64,000 bases of DNA from an uncultured Bacteroidales bacterium (GCA_944326265.1 CALVDE010000014.1:62001-126000), one strand, 5' to 3'. Positions 8,632-19,366 are shown, counted from the first letter of the stretch. Notes: generated from the sequence alone by a model not told the origin. Translations and numbers: made by a program.

Positions 8632-10389
8632 TTACATGTCTGCGGATATGTCCCGGGTGTTTATGACTCCGGTCCAATTTCCGTCCCAGATGTGCCCTGC
8701 ATCGTCTGTGAAGGCAAAAGATACAGTATGAGTTCCGTCCCCGTTGTCGGTGATTGTCATATCTCCGGATACAGCGGGGGCGATTTCATTTTCACCGCCC
8801 AGATATAGGGTACCGCCTGTATAATCGCCCATGGCCCAGCCGATGAGGTATTGTCCCGGGGAGGGGAAATCCATTACACCGGTATAGGTGCCCGAGCCGA
8901 TACCGTCGGAGTAGCTGGTGCCGGAAGTTACGAAATCGGTCTGGAAGCTGTCGCTGCCTGTTGTAGAAGTGATTGTCAGCCGCCAGTCAGAACCGCCGGT
9001 TCCGTAGTAGTCTCCGCAATAGTCGGCTGTGGCTTCGGCCTCCGTCAGATCAAGGGTGTAATCGCCGGTGAGCGTGGATATCGGGTCCGGAATGGCCGTT
9101 ACACTGAGCGGCCCTCTCCAGTCAGCGGTAATGCTGTAGCCTTCGGCAGTGGTAATAGAGCACGATATCACGCAGTCGCCTGCTTCGGAAGAGATGCTCA
9201 TGCAGCCGTCGGCGGCAAGTCCTATGGTTACCGAGCCGTCCTCTCCCATTTGCTCTGCGTATGTTCCCATGTAGATTACTCCGCCCATGAACTCAGCTGT
9301 CTCACCGGGATAGATGGTGGACGGGGTGTACACATCGGATGACATCAGGTACTGGCCTGCGGTTATGGCTCCTGTCTCGTCAAAAGGCATGAAAGCTTCA
9401 ATATGCAGAATTGTCTGCTCGTCCTCAAGGGAAATGTTCACCTCCATGACATCGCCGCTTCGTGAGGCGTACATGGCTGAGGCGTACTGGACATCGAGAT
9501 TGATGTCATGGTCTATCACCGGGGTCGTTATGCTGTCCTCTCCGTCGGTATGGAACACGGCTTCACCGCTGTATCTGATGTGATGCGTCTTGGAGTCGGC
9601 ATCGGTAAGGAAGGCTTCTATAGTGATGGTGCTGCCCTCGTAGGATACGGATGCGGTACCGTCGGTGAATACGGTATTGAATATGTAATCACCGTCCTCG
9701 GTCAGCATGGCGGCTTTCGAGAAGTCTTTCGAGAATGTCATCTCGGACGTGGAGCCGGATGTGCCGAGGGTGTATGTGCCTGAGGGGAGCGAGGGATTTT
9801 CCGGGTCGGAGGGCACTCCGGCGAAGAAGTCCAGCATATAGTATGTTCCGCCGGGAGTGATGTAGTCTCCGTTGCCCTCCAGCTCTTTGTCGGATATGGT
9901 GATATTGTAGTTGTGCTCTCCGTTGATGCCGTTGATGTCTCCGTAGTATATGCCGTAGAATTTGTCCAGTTCCAGAAACTCGAAGTCGTAGGGTATCTTG
10001 CCTTTCTGAATGGCATTGATCTGCTTTGTGACGGTCTCTGTTCCGGCCCAGGTGTATGTGAGGGTGATGACAGCGCTTCTGTCCTCTGTGTCTTCGTTGG
10101 GCAGGACTGTGAAGGCTACGGTGCCGTCCGTTCCGCAGTCAAACCCGTCCAGCCAATCCTCGGAGGCCGCCGCGCTCAGCTTGCCGTCATCTGCGTGGCC
10201 GGCAATGCTGTATGCGATTGAAGCCGGACCTCCTTCCGCCGGCAGAAGGAGGCTGCCGGTAATGTCCGGTATGATTTCCGGCAGGGGAGAGTCAGTTCCC
10301 GGCTTACTGCAGCCTGACAGCAGGACTGCCGGCAGGATTGATGCCGCCGACAGTATGTACATTCTGAAATCATTGAATATTCTGGCCAT
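8632..10389 (-). CDS. BACON-domain lipoprotein, large, function unknown
   Basis: Predicted outer-membrane or surface lipoprotein of 585 residues. The signal ends in LLSGC. Residues about 38-130 form a BACON-like beta-sandwich (PAEGGPASIAYSI, SEDWLDGFDCG, VTKQINAIQKG). The rest consists of repeated beta-rich segments with recurring YYGD and GTYTLG-like motifs, and it is clearly homologous to the 48129-49964 product (shared pattern YYGD, GTYY, PSGTYTLG, MTFS, VSYEGS). BACON domains are usually carbohydrate- or mucin-related, but no catalytic motif is seen. It has its own complete promoter (-33 at 10446-10449, -7 at 10418-10425) and lies 94 bp downstream of the TPR-AraC regulator, which may control it. 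Confidence 0.85.
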   Translation of the reverse strand: MARIFNDFRMYILSAASILPAVLLSGCSKPGTDSPLPEIIPDITGSLLLPAEGGPASIAYSIAGHADDGKLSAAASEDWLDGFDCGTDGTVAFTVLPNEDTEDRSAVITLTYTWAGTETVTKQINAIQKGKIPYDFEFLELDKFYGIYYGDINGINGEHNYNITISDKELEGNGDYITPGGTYYMLDFFAGVPSDPENPSLPSGTYTLGTSGSTSEMTFSKDFSKAAMLTEDGDYIFNTVFTDGTASVSYEGSTITIEAFLTDADSKTHHIRYSGEAVFHTDGEDSITTPVIDHDINLDVQYASAMYASRSGDVMEVNISLEDEQTILHIEAFMPFDETGAITAGQYLMSSDVYTPSTIYPGETAEFMGGVIYMGTYAEQMGEDGSVTIGLAADGCMSISSEAGDCVISCSITTAEGYSITADWRGPLSVTAIPDPISTLTGDYTLDLTEAEATADYCGDYYGTGGSDWRLTITSTTGSDSFQTDFVTSGTSYSDGIGSGTYTGVMDFPSPGQYLIGWAMGDYTGGTLYLGGENEIAPAVSGDMTITDNGDGTHTVSFAFTDDAGHIWDGNWTGVINTRDISADM

Positions 10390-10417
10390 AGTGTTTTGGA
10401 TTTAGATTGTTCGCCAA

Positions 10418-10449
10418 CAAAATTATTATCCGCAGCACATAATAGCAAA
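10418..10449 (-). promoter_or_regulatory. promoter of the BACON lipoprotein gene
   Basis: On the minus strand: -33 TTTG (10449-10446), exactly 20 bp, then -7 TAATTTTG (10425-10418). This is a complete Bacteroidetes sigma-A-type promoter about 29 bp before the start codon. Confidence 0.75.
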
Positions 10450-10483
10450 TTCTTTTTTTGATACTTTGTAAATTAAAGAATAG

Positions 10484-12253
10484 TTAATCCTCTACGGGAC
10501 CGCGTTCTTTTCTCAGCCGCCGTGCCTCATCCCTGTACTGCCCCGGGGAACATCCGGTCTCGCGCTTGAACGAGCGGTAGAAGACCTGCACGGAGTTGTA
10601 TCCTACCGTGTCCGCTATATATTTGAACGGAACATTGCCTTTCTCTGATTCATCGGACAGAATCATCACAGCCTCTCTTATCCGGTACATGTCCACATAG
10701 TTGAAGAATGTCTGGGAGGCGCAGGAGTTGATGGCCTTCGACGCATAGGTGCGGTTAGTGGAAAGTATTTCGGCCAGCCGGTCAAGGGAAAGATCTTTCT
10801 GACGGTAGATTTTGTCTTTTCTCATTAGATCCTCAATGCGGGCGAAGAGCTCCCGTTCTCCCGTACTGCCCTGGTTTTGTATGCCGGTGTCCGAGGCATC
10901 ATGCTCCTCTTTGGCGGTGTGATTATTCTTGTCCATCGGCAGCAGACGCTGCATGTATGTCTCGTACTGTGTCACCAGCAGCCGGTTTGTCCTCCGCTGC
11001 CTTATGTAGAGAATATAGAGCGAGAGGGCTATGATGACGACTATTACGGAGATAAATATGGCTGTGGAGCTTTTGCGCCTGGCCTGGAGCAGGGCAAGTT
11101 CCTTGGCCTGTATCTCGTGCTCGTGCTCGATCTGGGAGTACCGCAGCAGCCGGCTGTTGAATTCCTGTTCTTTCTGCAGGCTGGAGATGCTGTCAACGTA
11201 GGATTTGTACAGATAGGAGTATTCAGCGGCAGAGGCTCTGTCCCCCAATGTCTGATAGGTGTCGGATATATTGCTCAGCAATTCCCGCCTGAACTCCAGG
11301 CTGTTGTTTTTATAGGATATCCCAAGGCCGGCCTTGTACTGTTCCAGTGCATTCCCCGGCATACCGCGCATACGCAGGAAGTCTCCGTAATCCAGATAGA
11401 TCATGGTCGCGGTACCGGCCTCGGCGTACTTTCCCCACCGCATGGCTTCCTGATAGCTGCGTTCGGCCTGGAAGTAATCGCCGTCGCTCTGATACATATT
11501 GGCGTAGAGCAGTCGGCAGATGGAGATAAGGGACGTGAACTGATGCTCCTCAATCATTGTACGTGCGTCGTTGAGATATGCTGCGGCCTCCTGTGTACGG
11601 TCGGCAAGCAGCAGCATCTGGGCCATGAGCAGATTGGCCTGGCATCTGGGGAAGTCCTCTACAGCCTGGTCACGTGAGATTACATAGGCTTCTTCGGCAT
11701 ATTGAAGTCCGTGCCTGTCACCCCTTACGTAGAATATGTGCGCAATGTTGGCCAGCAGCACGATATGGTTGTCAGGGTCGTTTCCTGTCTCCGCCCACTT
11801 GCATCCTTCCTTGAATGATTCGAGGGCAAGGGAGTAGTTGAGTTCGGCTTTCAGATGTGTGAGGCCTTCCACTATGAACAGTACTGTCTGGAGACTGGGG
11901 TCTTTCCCGCCTCCTTTCCTGTACGGACCGATGAGGTTCATATAATGACGTACCGAGTCCATGCTTTCCATGGTCAGAAAGGCTTGGGCTGTATACGCGC
12001 CGGTGAGGAGTACGGTCATAGTGTCCTGCCCGTCAAGAGCTTTCATCAGTATGGGACGGGCGGTGGATATTATGGAGTCATATTGGCCCTCCACATTGAA
12101 ATATCGGAAGGTCTCGCGCAGTGAGTCCAGTCCCTCTCCGGTCTGCTTGCCGTTATCCGAGGACGCTTGCTGTCGGCAGCCGGTAGGGCACAGCATCAGA
12201 GCGCACATCAGTACGCACAGTATGGGTATGGTTGTTCTATGAGATTTTTTCAT
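10484..12253 (-). CDS. hybrid TPR / transmembrane / AraC-family regulator
   Basis: Signal-transducing membrane regulator. I start it at ATG 12253 (MKKSHRTT), because an earlier in-frame ATG lies inside the preceding gene; this gives 589 residues. An N-terminal signal ends near PTGC. TPR helices in the envelope follow (about 40-370), then one membrane helix (FISVIVVIIALSLYILY), and a C-terminal cytoplasmic AraC-type DNA-binding domain (about 480-585; KDLSLDRLAEIL, YIADTVGYNSVQVFYRSFKR). It resembles the 37213-38886 product over its full length. Starting 12 bp after the stop of the ATPase gene, it is probably co-transcribed with it. The BACON lipoprotein downstream is a plausible target. The ligand is unknown. 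Confidence 0.88.
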   Translation of the reverse strand: MKKSHRTTIPILCVLMCALMLCPTGCRQQASSDNGKQTGEGLDSLRETFRYFNVEGQYDSIISTARPILMKALDGQDTMTVLLTGAYTAQAFLTMESMDSVRHYMNLIGPYRKGGGKDPSLQTVLFIVEGLTHLKAELNYSLALESFKEGCKWAETGNDPDNHIVLLANIAHIFYVRGDRHGLQYAEEAYVISRDQAVEDFPRCQANLLMAQMLLLADRTQEAAAYLNDARTMIEEHQFTSLISICRLLYANMYQSDGDYFQAERSYQEAMRWGKYAEAGTATMIYLDYGDFLRMRGMPGNALEQYKAGLGISYKNNSLEFRRELLSNISDTYQTLGDRASAAEYSYLYKSYVDSISSLQKEQEFNSRLLRYSQIEHEHEIQAKELALLQARRKSSTAIFISVIVVIIALSLYILYIRQRRTNRLLVTQYETYMQRLLPMDKNNHTAKEEHDASDTGIQNQGSTGERELFARIEDLMRKDKIYRQKDLSLDRLAEILSTNRTYASKAINSCASQTFFNYVDMYRIREAVMILSDESEKGNVPFKYIADTVGYNSVQVFYRSFKRETGCSPGQYRDEARRLRKERGPVED

Positions 12254-12264
12254 TGACGTTGATA

Positions 12265-13410
12265 TCAGTTGATGGCGGTTCCGTAGAGGGTGCGAATCCA
12301 CATTCCGAAGAACATGTCGTTCAGGTACCAGGTGCCGTTTGTATTTGTTACCAGGCCTCTTTCCAGCAGTTTTTTGGATGCGGCCTGGACGGAACTGGCG
12401 GATGAAAGGCTGTGTCTGCGGATAAATGCAGCGGAAGTGATACTCTCCGCCTTGCCGTCTATGGCGATGGCGTAGAGCAGTTCTTTCTGTTTCTCCGGGA
12501 TATTGGAAAGGATCTCGCGGTAGGTAGGTTCGAGCATGGTGATGATGCTGCGGATAGCGTGGGAGGTGGTCCCGGTTGTGCAGGTTCCTCCGTCCGTTGT
12601 GTCGGCGAAGGATTCGTTGAATGTCCGTTGCATACAGTAGGTGTTGCCCTCAAACAGGTCGTAGACCTGGCCGGCGGTTTCCGGCTCTATGGAGCGGTTC
12701 CTGCAGCGGAAATGTCCGGTGACAAAGTCAATATAGGTGCTGCGTTCTATGGGACCGAGCTCCAGCATGTCAGCACTCTGATAGAATGGCCTGGCAGAGG
12801 AGGTGAACATCTCCTGCATGAGGTGCCGTTCGCTGCCCGCGAATATGAATTTGGCGTTGCTTATCCGCTGGATATGTGAGCGGAGCAGTGCTTCTATGTT
12901 CTTCTCAGGATATTTGGCTACTTGTTGAAATTCGTCTATCGCCACTATGCACGGCTTCCCGGCTTCCTGCAGGCATGTAAAAATCTCTTCCAGAGTGTAC
13001 TCCGGACGGTCTATGTCGCCCAGTTCCAATGAGAATGCAGGAAGTCCGCTGACAGGGTCGAATCCAAGTTTCCCGCTGATGGATTTCAGGGTGCGGATCA
13101 GCAGACTGACCATCTTGCGGTCCGAGGATGCCAGGCGGTTGAAGACTTCCTTTCCCAGAAGGTATGTGAGTTCTTTAAGTCCGGTAGTGTGGAGGATGTC
13201 GATGAAGAACTTGCGATATCCGTTCAGTTCTCTCTTACCGTAGCAGAACTGAATCAGGCCTGTCTTGCCCATGCGCCTCGGGGACATAAGCACCACGTTG
13301 TTGCCGTTCGTCAGCGATTTGATCAGTCTGGCAGACTCATCGCGACGGTCGCAGAAGTATTCCGGCTCAATGCTGCCTGAGACGATGAAAGGATTCTCTG
13401 TAGTTTCCAT
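12265..13410 (-). CDS. P-loop ATPase with C-terminal winged helix (archaeal-ATPase-like)
   Basis: AAA/STAND-type ATPase of 381 residues. The Walker A motif is SPRRMGKTGL (about residues 43-52) and Walker B is CIVAIDEFQQV (about 157-167). The last 90 residues look like a winged helix (FIRRHSLSSASSVQAASKKL, then LLERGLVTN). Such proteins are common in Bacteroidales and archaea, and their function is unsettled; defence, toxin-antitoxin-like and regulatory roles have been suggested. Its promoter (13429-13460) sits in a cluster of GAATAAT-type half-sites, which may be an operator for autoregulation. The TPR-AraC regulator follows 12 bp downstream. Confidence 0.85.
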   Translation of the reverse strand: METTENPFIVSGSIEPEYFCDRRDESARLIKSLTNGNNVVLMSPRRMGKTGLIQFCYGKRELNGYRKFFIDILHTTGLKELTYLLGKEVFNRLASSDRKMVSLLIRTLKSISGKLGFDPVSGLPAFSLELGDIDRPEYTLEEIFTCLQEAGKPCIVAIDEFQQVAKYPEKNIEALLRSHIQRISNAKFIFAGSERHLMQEMFTSSARPFYQSADMLELGPIERSTYIDFVTGHFRCRNRSIEPETAGQVYDLFEGNTYCMQRTFNESFADTTDGGTCTTGTTSHAIRSIITMLEPTYREILSNIPEKQKELLYAIAIDGKAESITSAAFIRRHSLSSASSVQAASKKLLERGLVTNTNGTWYLNDMFFGMWIRTLYGTAIN

Positions 13411-13428
13411 ACTCCATTTATTTTACCA

Positions 13429-13460
13429 CAAATGTAATTATTCAATCTGAATTATGCAAA
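13429..13460 (-). promoter_or_regulatory. promoter of the ATPase/TPR-AraC operon
   Basis: On the minus strand: -33 TTTG (13460-13457), exactly 20 bp, then -7 TACATTTG (13436-13429), 18 bp before the ATPase start codon. Confidence 0.75.
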
Positions 13461-13497
13461 CCGAATAATTTAAATTAAATAATTCATTTTGAATAAT
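13437..13497. promoter_or_regulatory. cluster of five GAATAAT/ATTATTC half-sites
   Basis: Half-sites at 13437-13443 (ATTATTC), 13449-13455 (GAATTAT), 13463-13469 (GAATAAT), 13479-13485 (ATAATTC) and 13491-13497 (GAATAAT). Positions 13463-13485 form a near-perfect 23-bp palindrome (20 of 23 positions symmetric). The cluster overlaps and precedes the -33 of the ATPase promoter, as an operator would. Confidence 0.5.
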
Positions 13498-13581
13498 GGA
13501 CTCATGTCCAGCTGAATTTTCCCATTCGGTGAAACACTCGTCTATTCGCCGATTATTTTCGGCGAATAAGCGGCAGGAATA

Positions 13582-14406
13582 GTTCCGACCTCGCGTTATG
13601 TAGATGGTATCGTGGAGATGCAGCTGGATGCAACGCAGAATTATAGCAGGCCTCTTTCGGCGGAACGTCTTTTCGGATGGCACAATGTATTGTTTCCAAC
13701 CGGAATGAGCGGATTATACAACATAGAAGTGGGAAAATACCGCAATGGAGGGATGCGGGTTGTGTCCGGCGCCATGGGCATGGAAAGAGTACATTATCAG
13801 GCTCCGGCTGCGGACAGGGTGCCGGTGGAGATGGAGAGGTTCTTCTCGTGGGTCAACAGTGATGAAGATATTGATGCTGTGCTGAAAGCCGCCATAGCGC
13901 ACCTGTGGTTTGTATCTATTCATCCGTTTGATGACGGTAACGGGCGCATTGCACGGGCGCTGACCGATATGTTGCTTGCCCGTTCTGAAAATAGCGGAAA
14001 GCGATTCTACTCCATATCAGCGGAGATGAAGTTGCTGCAAAAAGAGTATTACGGAATCCTGGAGAGGACGCAGCGTGGTGACGGAGATATCACCGACTGG
14101 ATACTGTGGTTCCTGAGCTGTTTTGAAAAAGCACTGGATTCAACCGAAAATGCATTGTCGTCAGTCCTTAGGAAAGCTGATTTCTGGGAACGCAACCGGA
14201 ATGTTACGTTCAACGCAAGACAGCAGAAACTGCTCAATATGCAGTTTGACGGATTCTTCGGCAAACTGACTACCGGCAAATGGGCGAAAATTGCCAAATG
14301 CTCTACAGACACAGCGCTTAATGATATCCGTGATCTTGTTGAAAAAGGCATTTTGAAGAAGACCGAGGAAGGAGGACGCAGTACAAACTATATCCTGCTG
14401 GAATAA
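13582..14406 (+). pseudogene. Fic-family protein, N-terminally truncated
   Basis: Fic enzymes transfer AMP or another phosphate-linked group to proteins. The core motif HPFDDGNGRIAR is intact, and a C-terminal winged helix follows (about residues 200-264). Family members like this are about 370 residues and begin with an N-terminal helical domain that carries the inhibitory (S/T)xxxEG motif. Here that part is absent. Homology starts near 13582 (VPTSRYVDGIVEMQLDATQ), which precedes any start codon in the frame; a stop lies at 13567. Just upstream, in another frame, HSSIRRLFSAN (13530-13562) resembles the missing segment, which points to a frameshift plus deletion. Translation could begin at GTG 13612 or ATG 13618, giving a 262-264-residue product without the brake. 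Inactive remnant is the safer reading. Confidence 0.65.
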
Positions 14407-14431
14407 TCTTTACAAAATGTACACTTTTTTC

Positions 14432-14439
14432 TAATTTTG
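14432..14439 (+). promoter_or_regulatory. -7 element of the small barrel gene
   Basis: TAATTTTG matches the Bacteroidetes -7 consensus TAnnTTTG; the start codon is 31 bp downstream. A TTTA stands near the -33 position. Confidence 0.55.
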
Positions 14440-14470
14440 CAGACCGAAAACAATAACTTGAATTTATTCT

Positions 14471-15049
14471 ATGGACAGAACACACCTTGCCTGGAATGCA
14501 GTTTCCTGTACAGTTGTCATTATTATGATGTTGTTGACGTGTTCATTTACGGCCTCCGGGCAGCAGGAAGATGCTCCGGTGCCCGGGAAGGAGAGGACGC
14601 GCGGTGATTTTACTTTCAATATCAACCTTTCTTTCCCGGTATTCAGCAGCGGTCCGGAGACGTTCGGCTACGAGGCGGTGGGTTTCGGATATACCTTCCT
14701 GAACAACAATCTGGAGGCGGGCATCAACTTCGGCGGCCTGGTCACCAAGGGTACGCTCTACACCCACTCCAGGATGAAGGGTATGGTGATGGGCACGGCT
14801 TATCTCTCCCTCCTCTTCGGTAATCAGACCGGAAAGCTCACAATCTGTCCTACGATTGAGGCCGGTGTGGGCCATGGCACCATCCATCAGGTCCCCGAGT
14901 CGACCAGGGCTGTTTTCGGTGTCGGCTCGACCCTTCTCTACCGTCCTTTGAAATGGTTTCATACGGGTATAGACCTCAAATACGTATTTCTTTCCAACAG
15001 CGACAACCGGTGGCTGATGCTGGGCTTCAAGTTCGGAGTGGACTTTTAG
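14471..15049 (+). CDS. predicted outer-membrane beta-barrel protein, unknown function
   Basis: 192 residues with an N-terminal signal peptide ending near TASGQQ. The mature part alternates hydrophobic and polar residues in short strands with glycine turns (GFGYTFLNNNLEAGINFGG), typical of a small eight-strand barrel, and ends in an aromatic-containing strand (LMLGFKFGVDF). No catalytic motif or named family is recognised. It has its own -7 element and precedes aspS by 64 bp. Its general design resembles the other small barrel proteins in this window (24846, 26286 and 60877), but sequence identity is low. Confidence 0.75.
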   Translation: MDRTHLAWNAVSCTVVIIMMLLTCSFTASGQQEDAPVPGKERTRGDFTFNINLSFPVFSSGPETFGYEAVGFGYTFLNNNLEAGINFGGLVTKGTLYTHSRMKGMVMGTAYLSLLFGNQTGKLTICPTIEAGVGHGTIHQVPESTRAVFGVGSTLLYRPLKWFHTGIDLKYVFLSNSDNRWLMLGFKFGVDF

Positions 15050-15082
15050 CCGTCCGGCTGGGTGAATGAGTGTATTTTTTTT

Positions 15083-15090
15083 TAAATTTG
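15083..15090 (+). promoter_or_regulatory. -7 element of aspS
   Basis: TAAATTTG matches TAnnTTTG and lies 23 bp before ATG 15114. It supports that start over the in-frame codon at 15066, which is upstream of the promoter box. Confidence 0.6.
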
Positions 15091-15113
15091 CACAAGCAAA
15101 TTATCGACAAGTT

Positions 15114-16886
<1,773 letters not shown>

Positions 16887-16905
16887 TTTATTAAAATAGA
16901 GCAAT

Positions 16906-17361
16906 ATGTCACTTGAACAGCAGATACAGTCCGACATCAAGGCGGCGATGGTCGCCAAGGACAAGGTGGCTCTCGCTGCCGCCCGTGCGGTGAAGGCCGC
17001 GATCCTCCTCGCCAAGACCTCCGAGGGGGGAGCCAAGGACAGCCTCGAGGATTCCGAGGTGGTCAAGATAGTCCAGAAGCTCGTGAAGCAGCGCAAGGAG
17101 AGCGCGGAGATCTACTCCCAGCAGAACCGTCAGGACCTGGCGGACAACGAGCTGGCCGAGGCCGCCGCGATGGAGAAATATCTCCCGGCAGCCCTCTCTG
17201 AGGCTCAGGTCGAGGAAGCGGTCAAGGCTATCATCGCCGAGACCGGAGCCTCATCCATGGCCGACATGGGCAAGGTGATGGGCGTTGCCACCAAGAAGCT
17301 TGCCGGTCAGGCCGACGGCCGCCTCATCTCCACCATCGTCAAGAAGCTGCTCGCGCAGTAA
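16906..17361 (+). CDS. yqeY: GatB/YqeY-domain protein
   Basis: 151 residues, all of it a YqeY domain: two helical bundles related to the tail domain of GatB, the tRNA-binding part of Asp/Glu-tRNA amidotransferase. Recognisable features are the start LEQQIQSDIKAAMVAKDK, the middle segment AEIYSQQNRQDLADNELAE and the end VMGVATKKLAGQADGRLIS. The exact role of free-standing YqeY is not settled. It sits 19 bp after aspS and is probably co-transcribed. It ends 11 bp before the stop of the convergent propeller gene, with no obvious hairpin between. Confidence 0.93.
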   Translation: MSLEQQIQSDIKAAMVAKDKVALAAARAVKAAILLAKTSEGGAKDSLEDSEVVKIVQKLVKQRKESAEIYSQQNRQDLADNELAEAAAMEKYLPAALSEAQVEEAVKAIIAETGASSMADMGKVMGVATKKLAGQADGRLISTIVKKLLAQ

Positions 17362-17372
17362 GCAGATATATT

Positions 17373-18578
17373 TTATTTTAGCGGAGCGAGGATGATGACG
17401 TTGTTGTCTTCCTCGCTTATGTTTTCCAGGATGTCGGAGATACGCTTGCGGGCGGAGCTGCTGAGGTTGCCGTGCCTGATGGCTTCGGCTCCGTCCTCTA
17501 TGAAATATTCCGCGCTGTAGTTGGAGACCAGATAACCGTTCTTGAATGTAGGGGCGGTTTTTTCGTTGTCGATGAGGTCATTGATGACAGTGCGGCGTGA
17601 GACTTCTCCGGTCCTGCGGTCCAGAATTATGGACGGCTGGAGGTCCATTTCCATATTTATGCTTACGCCTGAACCGGTGTTTCTGCTCTGGACCATCTTC
17701 GTTTTATTGATATTGACCACGGCATAGTCCGGAAGGATAAAAGAATCGTGCATATAGTCGCCATCGCCAATTGTCAGTGCGTTGGGCCCGTAGGTCTCTC
17801 CTAAATTCATCGTCAGCAGCGGACGGAGTTCCCTGTCCTGTATGATGAAAAGGGTGTCCTGCTGGGTGTTCATCGACACCTGACAGATGTCCAGGGCTCC
17901 GTTCACGTTGAGAGAGGTGTGGAGACGGAGCATCGCGTTCTCCGGTGCGTAGCCTGTTTTCGGAATCTCCCAGATGACATTGCCCTGCATGTCCTGACAC
18001 CAGGCTGCAGGACAGCTGTTGTCGTAGGGTACTCCGGCTATGGTGACGGTGCGGGCTTTGCTGTCGACCACGAAGTTGTAGCCCTGGTTGGGATTGCCGT
18101 TGCCTTTGTATGCCAGGGGAAGGTCTTCGGAGAGGTGCCCGGTGCTGATGTCGTAGGAGTAGACTTTGTTGGTATTCAAGGTGCTGATCCAGACTTTCAT
18201 GCCGGTCTCGTCTATCTGTGCGAAAGATATTCCGGTGTATTCTCCCGGACCGCGTCCGATGTTGCCGACATTGCGCAGGAACTTGCCGGTGGCTCTGTCG
18301 AAAAGCTTGAAGGGTGTTTCCATAGGCGAGTATATACCGATGTAATGGTCCGATACGGTAACCTCTCCACCAGCTATAAGTGCTTCGGGATCACTGCTGT
18401 CCAGGGCGATGAACTCAGGCTCGCCTGCCCATTCGGAGAGGAGTATGTCCTCCCTTTGCGGCAGTCTGTCGTATTGCACTGAGATGAGACCTCCGTCCCA
18501 TGCCTGCTGCTGTCCGCATGAGGAGACGGTCAGCAACAGGCTGATGGAGAGGAGTATGGAGATTTGTATGTGTTTCAT
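17373..18578 (-). CDS. 6-bladed beta-propeller lipoprotein
   Basis: 401 residues from ATG 18578 (MKHIQISILL); upstream codons in frame belong to the neighbouring gene. The lipoprotein signal ends in VSSC. The body has regular WD-like beta segments with GRGPGEYTG, which is typical of the Bacteroidales 6-bladed propeller family: a segment on the last known state (FKLFDRATGKFLRNVGNIGR) precedes the GRGPGEY loop. These proteins are surface or periplasmic with unknown ligands. No enzyme motif is visible. It is encoded 26 bp downstream of the SDR gene on the same strand. Confidence 0.85.
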   Translation of the reverse strand: MKHIQISILLSISLLLTVSSCGQQQAWDGGLISVQYDRLPQREDILLSEWAGEPEFIALDSSDPEALIAGGEVTVSDHYIGIYSPMETPFKLFDRATGKFLRNVGNIGRGPGEYTGISFAQIDETGMKVWISTLNTNKVYSYDISTGHLSEDLPLAYKGNGNPNQGYNFVVDSKARTVTIAGVPYDNSCPAAWCQDMQGNVIWEIPKTGYAPENAMLRLHTSLNVNGALDICQVSMNTQQDTLFIIQDRELRPLLTMNLGETYGPNALTIGDGDYMHDSFILPDYAVVNINKTKMVQSRNTGSGVSINMEMDLQPSIILDRRTGEVSRRTVINDLIDNEKTAPTFKNGYLVSNYSAEYFIEDGAEAIRHGNLSSSARKRISDILENISEEDNNVIILAPLK

Positions 18579-18604
18579 AACGGTGTGTGCCGGAGGAGCT
18601 GTTG

Positions 18605-19366
18605 TCAGGCCTTCTTGTAGGTGATGGTGCCGGTGGCCTGGTTGGTGGGCATGACGAGGACCTCGGCGATCTGCATGTATTCGGGGGCGCTGGCGGCGAA
18701 CCATGCTACTTCGGCGATGTCGGCTCCGGTCAAGGGGCGGATGCCCTTGTATACGCTGTCGGCCTTGGCCTTGTCGCCACGGAAGCGCACGACGGAGAAG
18801 TTGGTCTCTACGAGGCCGGGCTTGATGTTGGTGACTCTCAGCGGGGTGTCCACGAGGTCGATGCGGAGGCCGTCGGAGAGGGCTTTCACTGCGGCCTTGG
18901 TTGCGCAGTACACACTGCCTCCGGGATAGGCTGCGTCACCGGCGATGGAGCCGAGGTTGATGATGTGGCCGCGTCCGCGCTCGACCATGCCGGGCACTAC
19001 GAGGCGGGTCATAGAGAGCAGGCCGCGGATGTTGGTGTCGAGCATGATGTCCCATTCGTCAAGGTTGCCCTCATGCTCCTTGTCCACGCCGAAGACGAGG
19101 CCGGCGTTGTTGATGAGTACGTCGATGTTCTTCCATTTGCCTTCAAGGGAACCGAGGGCCGCGATGATCTGGTCCCGGTAGCGGACATCGAAGGGCAGTA
19201 CTAGCGCATCGGCTCCCAGTCCGGCCAGCTCGGCCTTCAGGGCCTCTCCCTTCTCGGGCTTGCGGCAGTTGATGATGATGTCATAGCCGCCTGCTGCGAA
19301 CTTTCTCGCGCAGGCCTCGCCGATACCGCTTGTGGCACCGGTGATAAGTGCGATTTTTCTTTCCAT
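18605..19366 (-). CDS. short-chain dehydrogenase/reductase (YdfG-like)
   Basis: NAD(P)-dependent oxidoreductase of 253 residues. The cofactor-binding motif is TGATSGIGEA (about residues 8-17), NNAG follows in the middle, and the catalytic Ser/Tyr/Lys set can be placed at GSIAG, with Tyr and Lys in the YCATK motif. The sequence DTPLRVTNIKPGLVETNF is typical of YdfG-type serine/3-hydroxy acid dehydrogenases. The substrate is not determinable. It is probably transcribed with the propeller lipoprotein gene. Its promoter lies in the 140-bp divergent region shared with the PiT operon. Confidence 0.93.
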   Translation of the reverse strand: MERKIALITGATSGIGEACARKFAAGGYDIIINCRKPEKGEALKAELAGLGADALVLPFDVRYRDQIIAALGSLEGKWKNIDVLINNAGLVFGVDKEHEGNLDEWDIMLDTNIRGLLSMTRLVVPGMVERGRGHIINLGSIAGDAAYPGGSVYCATKAAVKALSDGLRIDLVDTPLRVTNIKPGLVETNFSVVRFRGDKAKADSVYKGIRPLTGADIAEVAWFAASAPEYMQIAEVLVMPTNQATGTITYKKA

